64,000 bases of DNA from Liolophura sinensis (lineage: Eukaryota; Mollusca; Polyplacophora; Chitonida; Chitonidae). Made by a program: the position numbers and the translations under genes. A model generated the notes under the pieces. The model saw only the letters and a program-made list of their open reading frames with translations, ran no database searches and was not told where the DNA came from. The DNA is taken from assembly GCF_032854445.1 (NCBI RefSeq), contig NC_088296.1, forward strand, positions 14,339,844 through 14,403,843. The letters run 5' to 3'. Positions 55,380-64,000 of the stretch are shown piece after piece; the stretch's first letter is position 1, and every line of letters starts with the position of its first letter.

Positions 55380-56075
55380 TTTAAAGCCGACCCTAAAGAA
55401 GTCTAAATGTTATACGTGACACCTATGTAGGTGGCTAAATACCACCGAGCATTCAATAAACCATCGTCTTTGACTCATCGTTGGATACCCGGCATTATCG
55501 GTTCAGATAGATGTACGGATGATGTGATCTCATTTGTGTAACGAAAGACACGTGTGCCCTGTTTTAATTTCAGTATGGCTGCGCTAGACACCAGAGTTTA
55601 TAGCTGGAGTTCTGCTTACTAGAGAGAATGGAGGTGGCCGTCAAATTCTTTTTCTGCCTGAGTACATATCCCATAGAGCTTGTATTAGCTTAACCACAAT
55701 ACATGCTTCACGCCTTTCATCTACCTTTAAAGCTTAGATATATTGACAAAGTGGATCCAAATTACAGCTGTGATGAAATTTCAATTTTATGGGAATTAAC
55801 TTATAATAGTGAGTATTAGATCGACCGCACGAGAGGAGTGACAAAACACCCTTCTTATGACACATTACGAAAGAAGCCAAGTTATTTATTTTTTCATTGA
55901 TGTGACATTTCATATAGTAGTCTAAGTGCTGAAGAAAAACCCGCATGTCGGTGAATTTAAAATCACCCGATTCTACATGCAAGTGTACGTGTAAATTACC
56001 TGTACGTGTACATATATATTTCAATGTGCACTCCTTTGAACAAATAACGTCAGACTATCACCTTTCTGAGCAGAT
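55380..56075. other. Gene-free stretch
   Basis: Short ORFs only, with no splice-supported exon or repeat. Confidence 0.4.
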
Positions 56076-56077
56076 TC

Positions 56078-56231
56078 TGGCTTCCTCCCCGGCAACCTGC
56101 GGATTTTCGTGGGTTTCCCCAGGGCTGTGCCCGGTTTCCTCCCACCATAATGCTGGCCGCCGTGAAATTTATAAGTGAAATATTCTTCAGTACAGCGTAA
56201 AGCACCAATCAAATAAACAAATAAATAAATA
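56078..56231 (+). mobile_element. SINE family 1, 5'-truncated
   Basis: ctggcttcctccccggcaac through gtaaagcaccaatcaaataa acaaataaataaat. Confidence 0.85.
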
Positions 56232-56398
56232 TTGAGTAGATTCAAATCAGCGCCTTTCCCTGGGGCCAAAACAACCCATATCATTCAAGTAGCAAAAATC
56301 GATGAGTGCCATCCAATCGATCTTTTTTTAACAATAGCCTCAAAAATCACCTTTTACATAATATCAGCCCTATGACGTATTACCGTTCATTAAATACG

Positions 56399-56636
56399 GC
56401 CCCCGTGGCTCAGTTCATTAGCGCACTAGCGCAGCGCCAGGACCTTGGAGCCTCTCACCAATGCGGTCGCTGTGAGTTTAAGTCCAGCTCATGCTGACTT
56501 TCTCCCCGCACTACATGGAAAGGTCTGAAAGAAACTTGCGGATGGTCGTTGGTTTCTCTTGGGCTCTCCCTGGTTTCCTCCCTCTATAAGTGGTATAAGT
56601 GCAATATTCTTGAGTACGGCGTAAAAAAAAGGTCAA
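56399..56636 (+). mobile_element. SINE family 1, full length
   Basis: Head ggcccccgtggctcagttca, box B gagtttaagtccagctcatg, tail (caaat)n. Confidence 0.85.
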
Positions 56637-57126
56637 ATCAAATCAAATCAAATTGAATCATGAATTTATAATGTGAGTCACGTTATAACTTTGAGAATCA
56701 TTTACCGGTTTAAGTGCTGCAGGTACGAGCCTGATGTTTACCCAGAGGCATTCAATTTTGAAAATTTTTGGGAATATCGATTTTTTGGCCAAAAATCTCT
56801 GGTATAGGCTCTTTGCATGCACTCAGAGTAATCTATGAAGAATATTTATTTTCGCAAATATCTCCTAGAAAACATTTATTGAGTAGAAAGGCATAATCCT
56901 AGTTTTTACATCACTTTCAACGATTTTAGGACGAAAAACAAATATACAGTATAAATATAGATTTATTTTTATACTTCTCCAGTTACGTATAGCCATTTGC
57001 CAGCTGTCACACTCGTCGCTGGCTCAAAGACATATAATTGTGGCTGTAACAGCTGATACCTGGAGGCTACACACCTGAGATACAACTTGTTCTAATATAC
57101 ACACAGATGAACTGTCACCTTCACTT

Positions 57127-57300
57127 CTTTGTTTCTTTGGGGTTTAACATCGCTTTGTGCGTTATTGCGGTTATGGTGTGACGGTGTCTCCCTGTAGCAG
57201 GCTGGAACAAAGGCCGCCATATTTGTAGTGCTGCATTACCCTATCCTAAAGGCACTGGACAAATCGCCCCACCCAGTCACACTTTACTTTACCTGTTCCT
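57127..57300 (-). mobile_element. SINE family 2 fragment
   Basis: ttctttggggtttaacatcg at its 3' end, cctgtagcaggctggaacaa and gtagtgctgcattaccctat in the body, minus orientation, no head. Confidence 0.6.
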
Positions 57301-57960
57301 CGTAAGGCCATTAGTACCGGTGTTAAATTGGTGACACATACACCGACAACTGAAACACAGCACTGAATAGCCTAATATTCTAATAGGTGGAAAACACAGA
57401 ATTTTCTAGAAAAAGTGTTGTGATACAATTCTCAGAGATCTGCAAAAAAAGGCAGTAGTAGAGAAGGTTGCAAACGTGTCGTTTTAAAGAGGCATAATTG
57501 AGGAAGCGCAGGTGTGTAGTTCAGCTCCATGTCGCATTAAAAAAAACCCCATGGGTTCGCGCCAAAACTATCCGATACGTCAACGAAATTCAGGCGTCAA
57601 AACCGCGCAGTCACCACATTGGTCAGTTTAGACGCAAATGGAGCTCACCAATTGGTCAGACTTGGTGCGACATGGAGCTAAAGGAGCTACTGGCACGTGA
57701 CATATTGGAGCACCATGGAACGTGTGACGTCACACGGCTGACGTCATGCGCAGCGTGCGGACCCAACGACACACCTGCATCTCCTCAATTGCTCCTCCTC
57801 AATAAGACACGTTTGCAACAGTCTACGGAACCATCGGTTTGCGCCCATAGGTGAGCTCCATTTCGCTCGCGCCAACACTGACCCATGGGCGCCCCGAGCG
57901 AGGGCAGCTCCTTCAGCGCAGTTTTTTCAGCTTCTTCTGATCCTTTGCGCCCAAACTGAC
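57300..57960. other. GC-rich region before the Polinton relic
   Basis: The phrases ccatgggttcgcgccaaaac and gcgcccaaactgacccatgg recur in variants, partly inverted. This could be the terminal-repeat or promoter region of the element on the right, but no matching terminal repeat is seen near 63.3 kb. Confidence 0.3.
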
Positions 57961-58080
57961 CCATGGATGATCACGTGGTCTGTTTTGGCCTTTGAATTTT
58001 GTTGACGAATGCATGGACACTGGATATATATCATCTCTTTGGGGTAGGTTCTCTCACTATATACGGACACAAGGACGACA

Positions 58081-58900
58081 GTGGACTATGTCTCGCATCG
58101 GCCGCCAGCCAGGTCGCTAGCAGCAACAGCATCCTTTCGCCGTAAAGCGGCGGGGTCAGAGAACGCTCGAGGGCAGAGATTTAGACCCGGTCGTACCGCT
58201 CTCCACGCATTCTACTACGACCGCGACAGTCCAGCGGCTTACAGCTGTGTTCTGCCCTTGCTCAAGGCAGCCCGGCAACATGGACTCAAAGTGAGTCAGG
58301 CCCGCGTGTCGGCTTGGCTGGCCCAGCAGGACATGTACACGCTGCACCGCCCCGCTCGACGGCGCAACCCTCGTAACCGAGTTGTGGATGGGGTTATAGA
58401 CAGTCAGTGGCAAGCGGACCTGGTCGACATGACAGCGTGTGCCAAAGAGAACGACGACAACCGTTACCTACTTACCTGCATCGAGTTCCTCTCCAAGTAC
58501 GCTTGGGTGGTTCCACTGCGCATCAAGTGCCTCAAGCCTTGTACGGTCCACCCACATCCAAACGATCGGTGTACCGTTATCGCGCCGGCGATCTGGTGCG
58601 TGTAAGTAAAGTGAAAGGGAAATTCGAAAAATCGTTACCTCTCGAATCGGAGCACGGAAACGTTCCGCATCGTCCGCACCCACCTTTCGTCAGCCTGTCG
58701 AGTACACACTGGAGGACTTGAACGGGGAACAGTTGCTCGCGACATTTTACTAGACCGATCTGCAACCGGTGACGGCCGTGGCAGACCAGTTTTATCAGGT
58801 GGGGAAGATCTAAAAAAAAGGTAAGGTCGCCGAGGAAAACTGTACTATTCGGTGAAGTGGGACGGCTATCCACCCAGCTTAAACAAGACGCTACTCCCTT
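58081..58900 (+). pseudogene. Polinton-type integrase with chromodomain-like tail, broken
   Basis: The ORF 58081-58605 has ALHAFYYDRDSPAAYSCV, KVSQARVSAWLAQQDMYTLH and then the start of the catalytic core, WQADLVDM (first acidic residue) and LLTCIEFLSKYAWVVPL. Directly after this the frame jumps at about 58530-58570 into YRAGDLVRVSKVKGKFEKS, which belongs after the core. The middle of the core, with the second and third catalytic acids, is therefore deleted. Further on, in another frame, YSVKWDGYPPSLN (near 58850) is the hallmark of the C-terminal chromodomain. The protein cannot be active. Confidence 0.8.
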
Positions 58901-58904
58901 GGTC

Positions 58905-59580
58905 TGGTAAGCCTTTGTCCCCGCCACCACCGCCGCCGTCACCATCGCCATCACCATCGTCGTCGCCGAGTGACATCGCGCGTGGGTTTGACTGCACCGT
59001 CCTGGAACTGACGTACACCCAGCTACCCACCACGGCGTTTACCGCCGTGCAGAACGCGTCCATAGACCATGCCACCGCCGTCGGTTGAAGTTTACGGGAT
59101 TTCCCAGTTCACCCCAGCTCTGCAGGCGTCACAAATCATCGCTCCCTAACAACACGTCGGTACCGATTACCGTTTCCACACCCGTCTATTTTCGCCCAAC
59201 ACGGCGCGGTGCAGTAGAAGCCGCAGCAGCAGCAGTGGACGGAGCAGTCCGTCTACCTCGCCCTCCTACCTCGTGTCAACGATCACACCACGATCGCTGG
59301 TGTGATTGGTTGCGGGAAAAGATGGACACACAAGACAAGACGAAAAAATCCCCTTCTACATCACGGTCTCTGCCCGCCCGGTCTCGCCTTCCGCCTCTTC
59401 CTCCTCCTTCGCCAAAACCACTGCCACCACCACCACACGAAGCCGACCCAAGGGAAGACAACAGCGTGACCCTGACTACGTCTGTCTCCTGCCATCCTAC
59501 CCCAGCTAAATTGGAGTCCGTATTAAATACCAGCGCCAAATGGAAAGACGGTCAGTCCGCCTGGAGGAGATCACCTCGCC
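58905..59580 (+). pseudogene. Pro/Ser-rich low-complexity region of the Polinton relic
   Basis: Several frames are open through proline and serine codon tracts (ccgccaccaccgccgccgtc at 58920 and a second Pro tract near 59400). The segment FDCTVLELTYTQLPTTAFTA near 58990 looks like ordinary coding sequence of an unidentified element protein. No function is assigned. Confidence 0.35.
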
Positions 59581-60380
59581 AACTTGGTTTACGTGACGTT
59601 GCCCAGTAAAAGCTCGCTCGACTACTTCCCCAGCAATACCTTGACGCATTTCACCACCCAACTGTCACAGCCCATGCATTTGATTGGTAACTGGGAATGT
59701 GGGTTGGTAGAAATACATTACCCCGTACTGGTTCAACTTGCGGCAAGACGAGGTGTGGTATGTCTTCGACTCTAAAGAGGACCCGTAACGCGCTAAGCAT
59801 AAGTTAACATTTCCAGCAGGCTATTAATCTTCACCCAAAGATCTCGCCAAGTGCCTGACCGACTTGTTGACCGACACACACATCCGTTTACACAAGCCTT
59901 ACGCCGGTGATTTGACGTTCGGTTTCGATAATGTGTAGCGGAAATAAAGACTGCCTTTCAGAAACAACTGAGACTCGATTTCAGCCCGTGTCTGAATAGG
60001 TCATGAATGAACGGGGTGGGAGGGAAGCAGGTCATGAATTTACCCCACGATTGGCTCATGGGGCAGGGAATGAGCCGCATATAGGTGCCGAGGATTTACA
60101 TGCCACCACTCCCACGATCTACGTGTGCACAGACATTGGCGAACCGCGTGTGGTGGGAGAGACGCTGGCGCCGCTGCTGCGGCTGGTCACCACGAAAGGG
60201 GAGTGCGGGCAGCACATTTCTAAGACCTTCCAACACGTGGAATACATCCCCGTGCGGCGCAAGCATTTCTCGACGGTTGAAATTGATATCAGGGACTACA
60301 CGGGCCTACCAGTCGCATTTGAACGTCAAGTGGTCCTGACACTTCACTCTCGACAGCGGCGCGCGTTACCTTTGCAATGA
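59580..60380 (+). pseudogene. Polinton structural-type protein relic, frameshifted
   Basis: The N-terminal part VYVTLPSKSSLDYFPSNTLT then GNWECGLVEIHYPV (59584-59730) and the C-terminal part IYVCTDIGEPRVVGETLAPL then YIPVRRKHFSTVEIDIRDYT (60118-60300) match, in my memory, the two ends of one protein common in invertebrate Polintons. The middle is scattered over different frames with stops. The role in the element (virion or accessory) is not certain. Confidence 0.45.
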
Positions 60381-60830
60381 GCGTCGTAGACAACCCCGCC
60401 ATGTGCCGATCCTACATCGGCTATTACACCAAGGAAGCCGGCGGAGGTGGGTTACCTGCTTTTTGGGGTGCCAATGTACAGCGTGTTCACGGCTTGCTCG
60501 GCAGTTTCATGAAAATGGTGCAGCCCTTGTTAAAGCAGGCTGTGAAAGCGTTGGGTGAAACTGCGTTACGTGCCGGACTGAAAGTCATTGACGACTTGTG
60601 GGAGGAGGGAGTGCCGGTGAGCCAGGCTTTGTAACGACACGCTTTGGAGGGGGGAAACAGCTGGCAGTCGCTACGCCCAGTGCAGGATGCTGGGCAAGCT
60701 GAACGGGGTGGGAGGGACGTATGTAAAAAGGAAGGTCCCACGCACCGATCCCACTCATCACCTGCCCGCAGGACTAATAAGATGCGCTGTATCCACTCAA
60801 AAACCCCGCTCCGCACCGGATGTTTTTAGC
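60377..60830 (+). pseudogene. Small Gly-rich, membrane-active-type Polinton protein, truncated
   Basis: An 85-aa ORF follows the previous gene with a 4-base overlap. It reads YIGYYTKEAGGGGLPAFWGA, then an amphipathic helical stretch ending LWEEGVPVSQAL. A Gly-rich start plus amphipathic helices resembles minor capsid proteins of Polintons. The reading continues in another frame to about 60750 with a basic end (GGTYVKRKVPRT). A start of a further gene (near 60780) breaks off, suggesting that the capsid gene was removed by the internal deletion. Confidence 0.4.
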
Positions 60831-61139
60831 TTATGCCATAGTCAGGTCAAATATCCAGGTAAGTGGTGCTTACATCGTCCGGCATTACTTCCCGTTTTGC
60901 GAATAGAAAAAAGTAAAAGCATCTTTCATTTGTGTGTAGGAATACACCATGTTGCCTCTCATACGCATACTTTTGTTCACATCACTTTATTGGTCGCGCA
61001 GCACGGAGAGGTAAACGTCTTCATCCGCGCCCCAAGCGCTAACGCCTTTGCAGGAGAGCTTGTCTTTACTGTTCGTAATAGTACGCTATCGAACACAAAT
61101 TGGACGATAGCGTCAACAGTCCACTCAAACTGATAAACG

Positions 61140-63010
61140 TATGACGGGGCTGTTCCCCCTCCGCCTCATATACTGCCTGCAGCTTAGGTTTACCCAAGGA
61201 TTCCCTGTCCGGGTGAGAGCAGGCCATGTACGCGGAGTCCGTGTCCATATTGCATTACTGTCAGTCCACCTTGTTAAAAAAACGAATCATGAAATCATAA
61301 TAAAACTCTAACGTGCGGAATTTGGCACACTGGTACACCATACATCCTATTTGCAAGGGTAGGTTGTAACGAATGGTTCTCTTGCTGCGCGCTATTTTCG
61401 GTACGGCACCGTACACTTTTCAGTAACTTGCGCGTCTTCGCCACATCGACATGACGGTCTTCGTTTGTGACGGTTTTGCCCTAGCCGGAATTTCCCAACA
61501 ACTTCATCGTTTCCCCGGTAAGAGCCTTGGCAGGGTCAGCGTGCCCTTCTCGCCGGGCTTGGCTGACGGCACCCGCGAATGATTGGAAGGCTCGCTCGGG
61601 CGTGTACTCCATCACTTGGTAGGCGCGGGTCACTACCAGTCCGTGAGTTAGATATCACTGGAGCAAGGGGGTGGCCAGCAGAATTTTGGTACCGAACGTA
61701 CTCCCGATCTGCATTCGCCTGGGACCGGCCATGATGTCACTCACCTCCGCGAACTCCGCCACGGTGTGGCCTATGTCCTCCCTGCTCACATCGGTGTTTT
61801 TAAATATGGGTGGACAGTCAGGAAAGTCCGTTTGAGATGGTCCGGCCACGTGGATGTCGTATTCCACGAAGCCAAACACCGGCCTTTTGGGCGAAAGCCC
61901 CCACCAGCTAAGCCTGCGTCTTGGCCTGTAGCTGTGACGGAGGTAAGCCGTACCGCTGCTGGAAGTCGCGCAAGGCCGGGTTCGTTTTCCGCAGACGAAG
62001 AAACTCACACTCCTCTATAGGACACCAACTTGTATTTCTGGGAGCCGATGCAGACATCGGTTGTGTCCGCTTCCCTGCGCAAGTCTTGGGGTGTTAACTC
62101 TCGCCACTCTGACGTGGGTGATTCAGGTGACAGCTGTGGTAGTGGTTATAGCAACCGTGGAACTGGAAAGACGCTGGGACGTCCGTCGTTCAGAGGGGCC
62201 AGGAAAGCTTCGAAGTCGTAACATGCTCGGTAAGGGAATATTCCGTCGTAACCTTCCTGTAAGTAAATATCCATGTCCGCCAACACTTCGAAAATAGTGG
62301 GTTGTTATGGAATACACCCTCCTGGTATTTTCGGCGAACGGCGTCGGTGCACGTTTCACAGTGCCTCCGCAGATTCCCTTAGCTTATTAAAGCTCTTAGA
62401 ACACACTTGACATGTGAAAGACTGGACGTAAGGCCCCATGTCCTTGATGTACCTGAAATGCTAATTGTGGAGTTTTAACCGCATGGTGGGAGAAGCATAG
62501 CGCTCTTCATTGCGGTGGACAAGTTGAGCCGAGTACGACTTGTCCACGGGGAGGAGCTGGTACACTTGAATGTTTACGTTAACTAGGCTCTCCACCATGT
62601 CAAGCGCATTGAGAGGTACCACGAGGAAATACCTCAGCTCTACCTAGACCGATGCCATATACATGCGGCGATAATCCTAAGCCTGAATGACGCAGTGTTG
62701 CGGGTCGGCCTTATCTATATGGACAGCCAAGCATAAATGATCCCTGGAAGGACCATTAGCCCCTCCCACCAACGTGTGCATCCCCTTCTTCGCCGCCAAG
62801 TAAGGCGGTAACGTTACCCCGCCCTGATGGGCTGGTGGGGAAGTTTGTGCACAAAAAACAACACGTTGGTGAGGGTCTACAACCCATTTTGAATTGGGTC
62901 GTTGTTTCTGCTCCCAGGCGAGTGGATCTTTGCTGGGAAGATGCTGGGTGAGCAGTTCACGCAGGTCAGCCCGCCTCGCCTCATGGTGCGTCGTGTCGAG
63001 TACCTTAACT
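61140..63010 (-). pseudogene. Protein-primed family B DNA polymerase of Polinton type, degenerate
   Basis: On the minus strand, in order: DHLCLAVHIDKADPQHCVIQ near 62700, a Cys-pair segment FTCQVCSKSFNKLRE near 62400, IPGGCIP near 62320, YDFEAFLAP (exonuclease-type acidic motif) near 62200, EYLRLRK-like sequence near 61990 and SREDIGHTVAEFAE near 61760. These are followed by MKLLGNSG-stop-GKT (polymerase motif B) near 61490 and MDTDSAYMA (catalytic DTDS motif) at 61225-61248. The frame changes several times and a TAG replaces the aromatic residue of motif B. It therefore has all landmarks of the family but is not functional. Confidence 0.8.
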
Positions 63011-63299
63011 GTCCCGTTTCCTAATGGCGCAGGATATACCCAAAGGTGACGGTGAAGGCGTTGGGCTGGTCCTCATAAATCACGTTCACTTAGGCGGGGA
63101 TGGCTTCGAGATCGTTAAGCCTGAAATTATAGAGGTCCTGCACTGGCTTGCCGCGGTGAAAAGGGCTCCGAATCGGGCGCCAATGCTGCCGATACATTTC
63201 CCGTAAATCACTCTCACTGCTAGGCAGGAGATCGTCGAGGGGTTGGATCGGGTCGGGTTGGAACTGACTCGCTGGGATCTTTCACTTTTCCCTGATCGA

Positions 63300-64000
63300 C
63301 TTCTCCGATCGACTTCTCCGTCCCCGACTCTCTAGAGCTGACAAATTTATTTCATTGTTGTATGTATAACCATAGTAGAGTAGAATATAACTATAGTAGA
63401 GTCACATTCCGTTTAAACATGTGAATCATACAGCGCCAAAGGCTGGTCCCCGTCTCCAGCCGTGTCAACAAGCGGTGCTATTCCCCCTGAAATTCTTTCT
63501 CACAAGTGGTTTTGCTGATTCTGATGTACGAAATATGACATGGGTTTTTACTGCATCGTATGATAAATACGTCGGTTTTAGTCGACGGCCTAACAACACC
63601 GAGGCTATCAGGAAAGACTGAAAATAAACAAAAATCACCTAGGCCATCTGGAAAAGCTGAAAATGACACAAATCCAACAAAGACACTACTGCTGACATCG
63701 ATTTGACAACAGATGTTCCTATGTAATACTTTTTTTGCGATACGAATTTCTTCACCCACCCTGTTTGCAACCAGGGAAATCACGTTGTCTCTAGCTTTTG
63801 GATTGTTTAACAGAATAGCTTGCCATGTCACATAATCATCTGTGGGTATCGGCAGTCATACATTTTCATGTATGTGCAGAATAGTGGCCGGCGATGACCT
63901 AGCGAGCATGATGGCAGGTGGGCTTAGATTAGCCTTACAGCGCCACCTTTAATGTCCCAATAATTATTGTTTCATTGAATTTTACATAAACCCGTTTAAA
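63300..64000. other. Right flank of the Polinton relic
   Basis: A short tandem cttctccgatcgacttctcc at 63299 and two copies of aaccatagtagagtagaat / aactatagtagagt (63370, 63389) lie at the boundary. The remaining ORFs on both strands (63421-63831) show no recognised domain. Confidence 0.35.

Larger units (their letters stand above)
57960..63300 (+). mobile_element. Polinton/Maverick element, internally deleted relic
   Basis: Integrase and structural-type genes on the plus strand face a family B DNA polymerase on the minus strand, the opposed arrangement seen in Polintons. The span is about 5.3 kb against a usual 15-20 kb. No packaging ATPase, protease or complete major capsid gene is visible, and every gene has frameshifts or stops. 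The region is clearly richer in G+C than its surroundings. The two ends and terminal inverted repeats could not be placed. Confidence 0.75.

Noticed and set aside
58866..59609. Proline-, serine- and glycine-rich ORFs on both strands
   Set aside because: Most are shadows of low-complexity GC-rich sequence. Only a general relic entry is given.

Overview
This 64 kb window is eukaryotic and AT-rich, most probably from a mollusc or another lophotrochozoan. The reasons are short exons with GT/AG introns, over a dozen copies of one tRNA-headed SINE that I associate with mollusc genomes, many minisatellites, and relics of Ty3/gypsy, DIRS-like, endonuclease-bearing and Polinton/Maverick elements. There are no bacterial-style operons, rRNA genes or CRISPR arrays. 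The species assignment rests on recall, not on a search.

Layout. 0-2.1 kb: decayed LTR and DIRS-like retroelement fragments. 4.3-7.9 kb: a composite unit holding LINE-type endonuclease ORFs and a 30-bp minisatellite that encodes a decapeptide repeat. A second copy, inverted and lacking the endonuclease, lies at 37.7-40.1 kb. 8-20 kb: mostly gene-free, with a 23-24 bp minisatellite (13.66-14.99 kb), SINEs, and one Lys/Glu-rich ORF (12.6-13.0 kb, minus).

21.2-25.9 kb (plus): the 3' part of a receptor-like gene. It has one EGF-like exon, one transmembrane exon and one cytoplasmic exon rich in tyrosine motifs. 28.9-53.3 kb: a cluster of immune- or receptor-type exons rearranged by a large inverted duplication. 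Its outer arm carries the first exon of a small secreted protein, read minus from 51.7 to 43.6 kb, made of signal peptide, split C-type-lectin-like domain and PAN/apple domain. All its introns are phase 1 and the reconstructed coding length is 216 codons including stop. The other arm holds a second copy of the same promoter and signal exon on the plus strand. Several additional transmembrane and tail exons with matching phases lie on both strands. Four same-strand copies of a ~270 bp repeat sit about 7.0-7.6 kb apart across the cluster.

58-63.3 kb: a GC-richer, internally deleted Polinton/Maverick relic. Integrase and structural-type genes read rightward, and a protein-primed family B DNA polymerase reads leftward; all are disrupted.

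The two best supported genes look like cell-surface or secreted recognition proteins. The strongest candidates for something undescribed are the endonuclease/decapeptide-repeat unit with its paired inverted copies, and the set of phase-compatible alternative cytoplasmic-tail exons around the EGF-type receptor. All gene models are read by eye from splice sites and frame, without transcript or database support.
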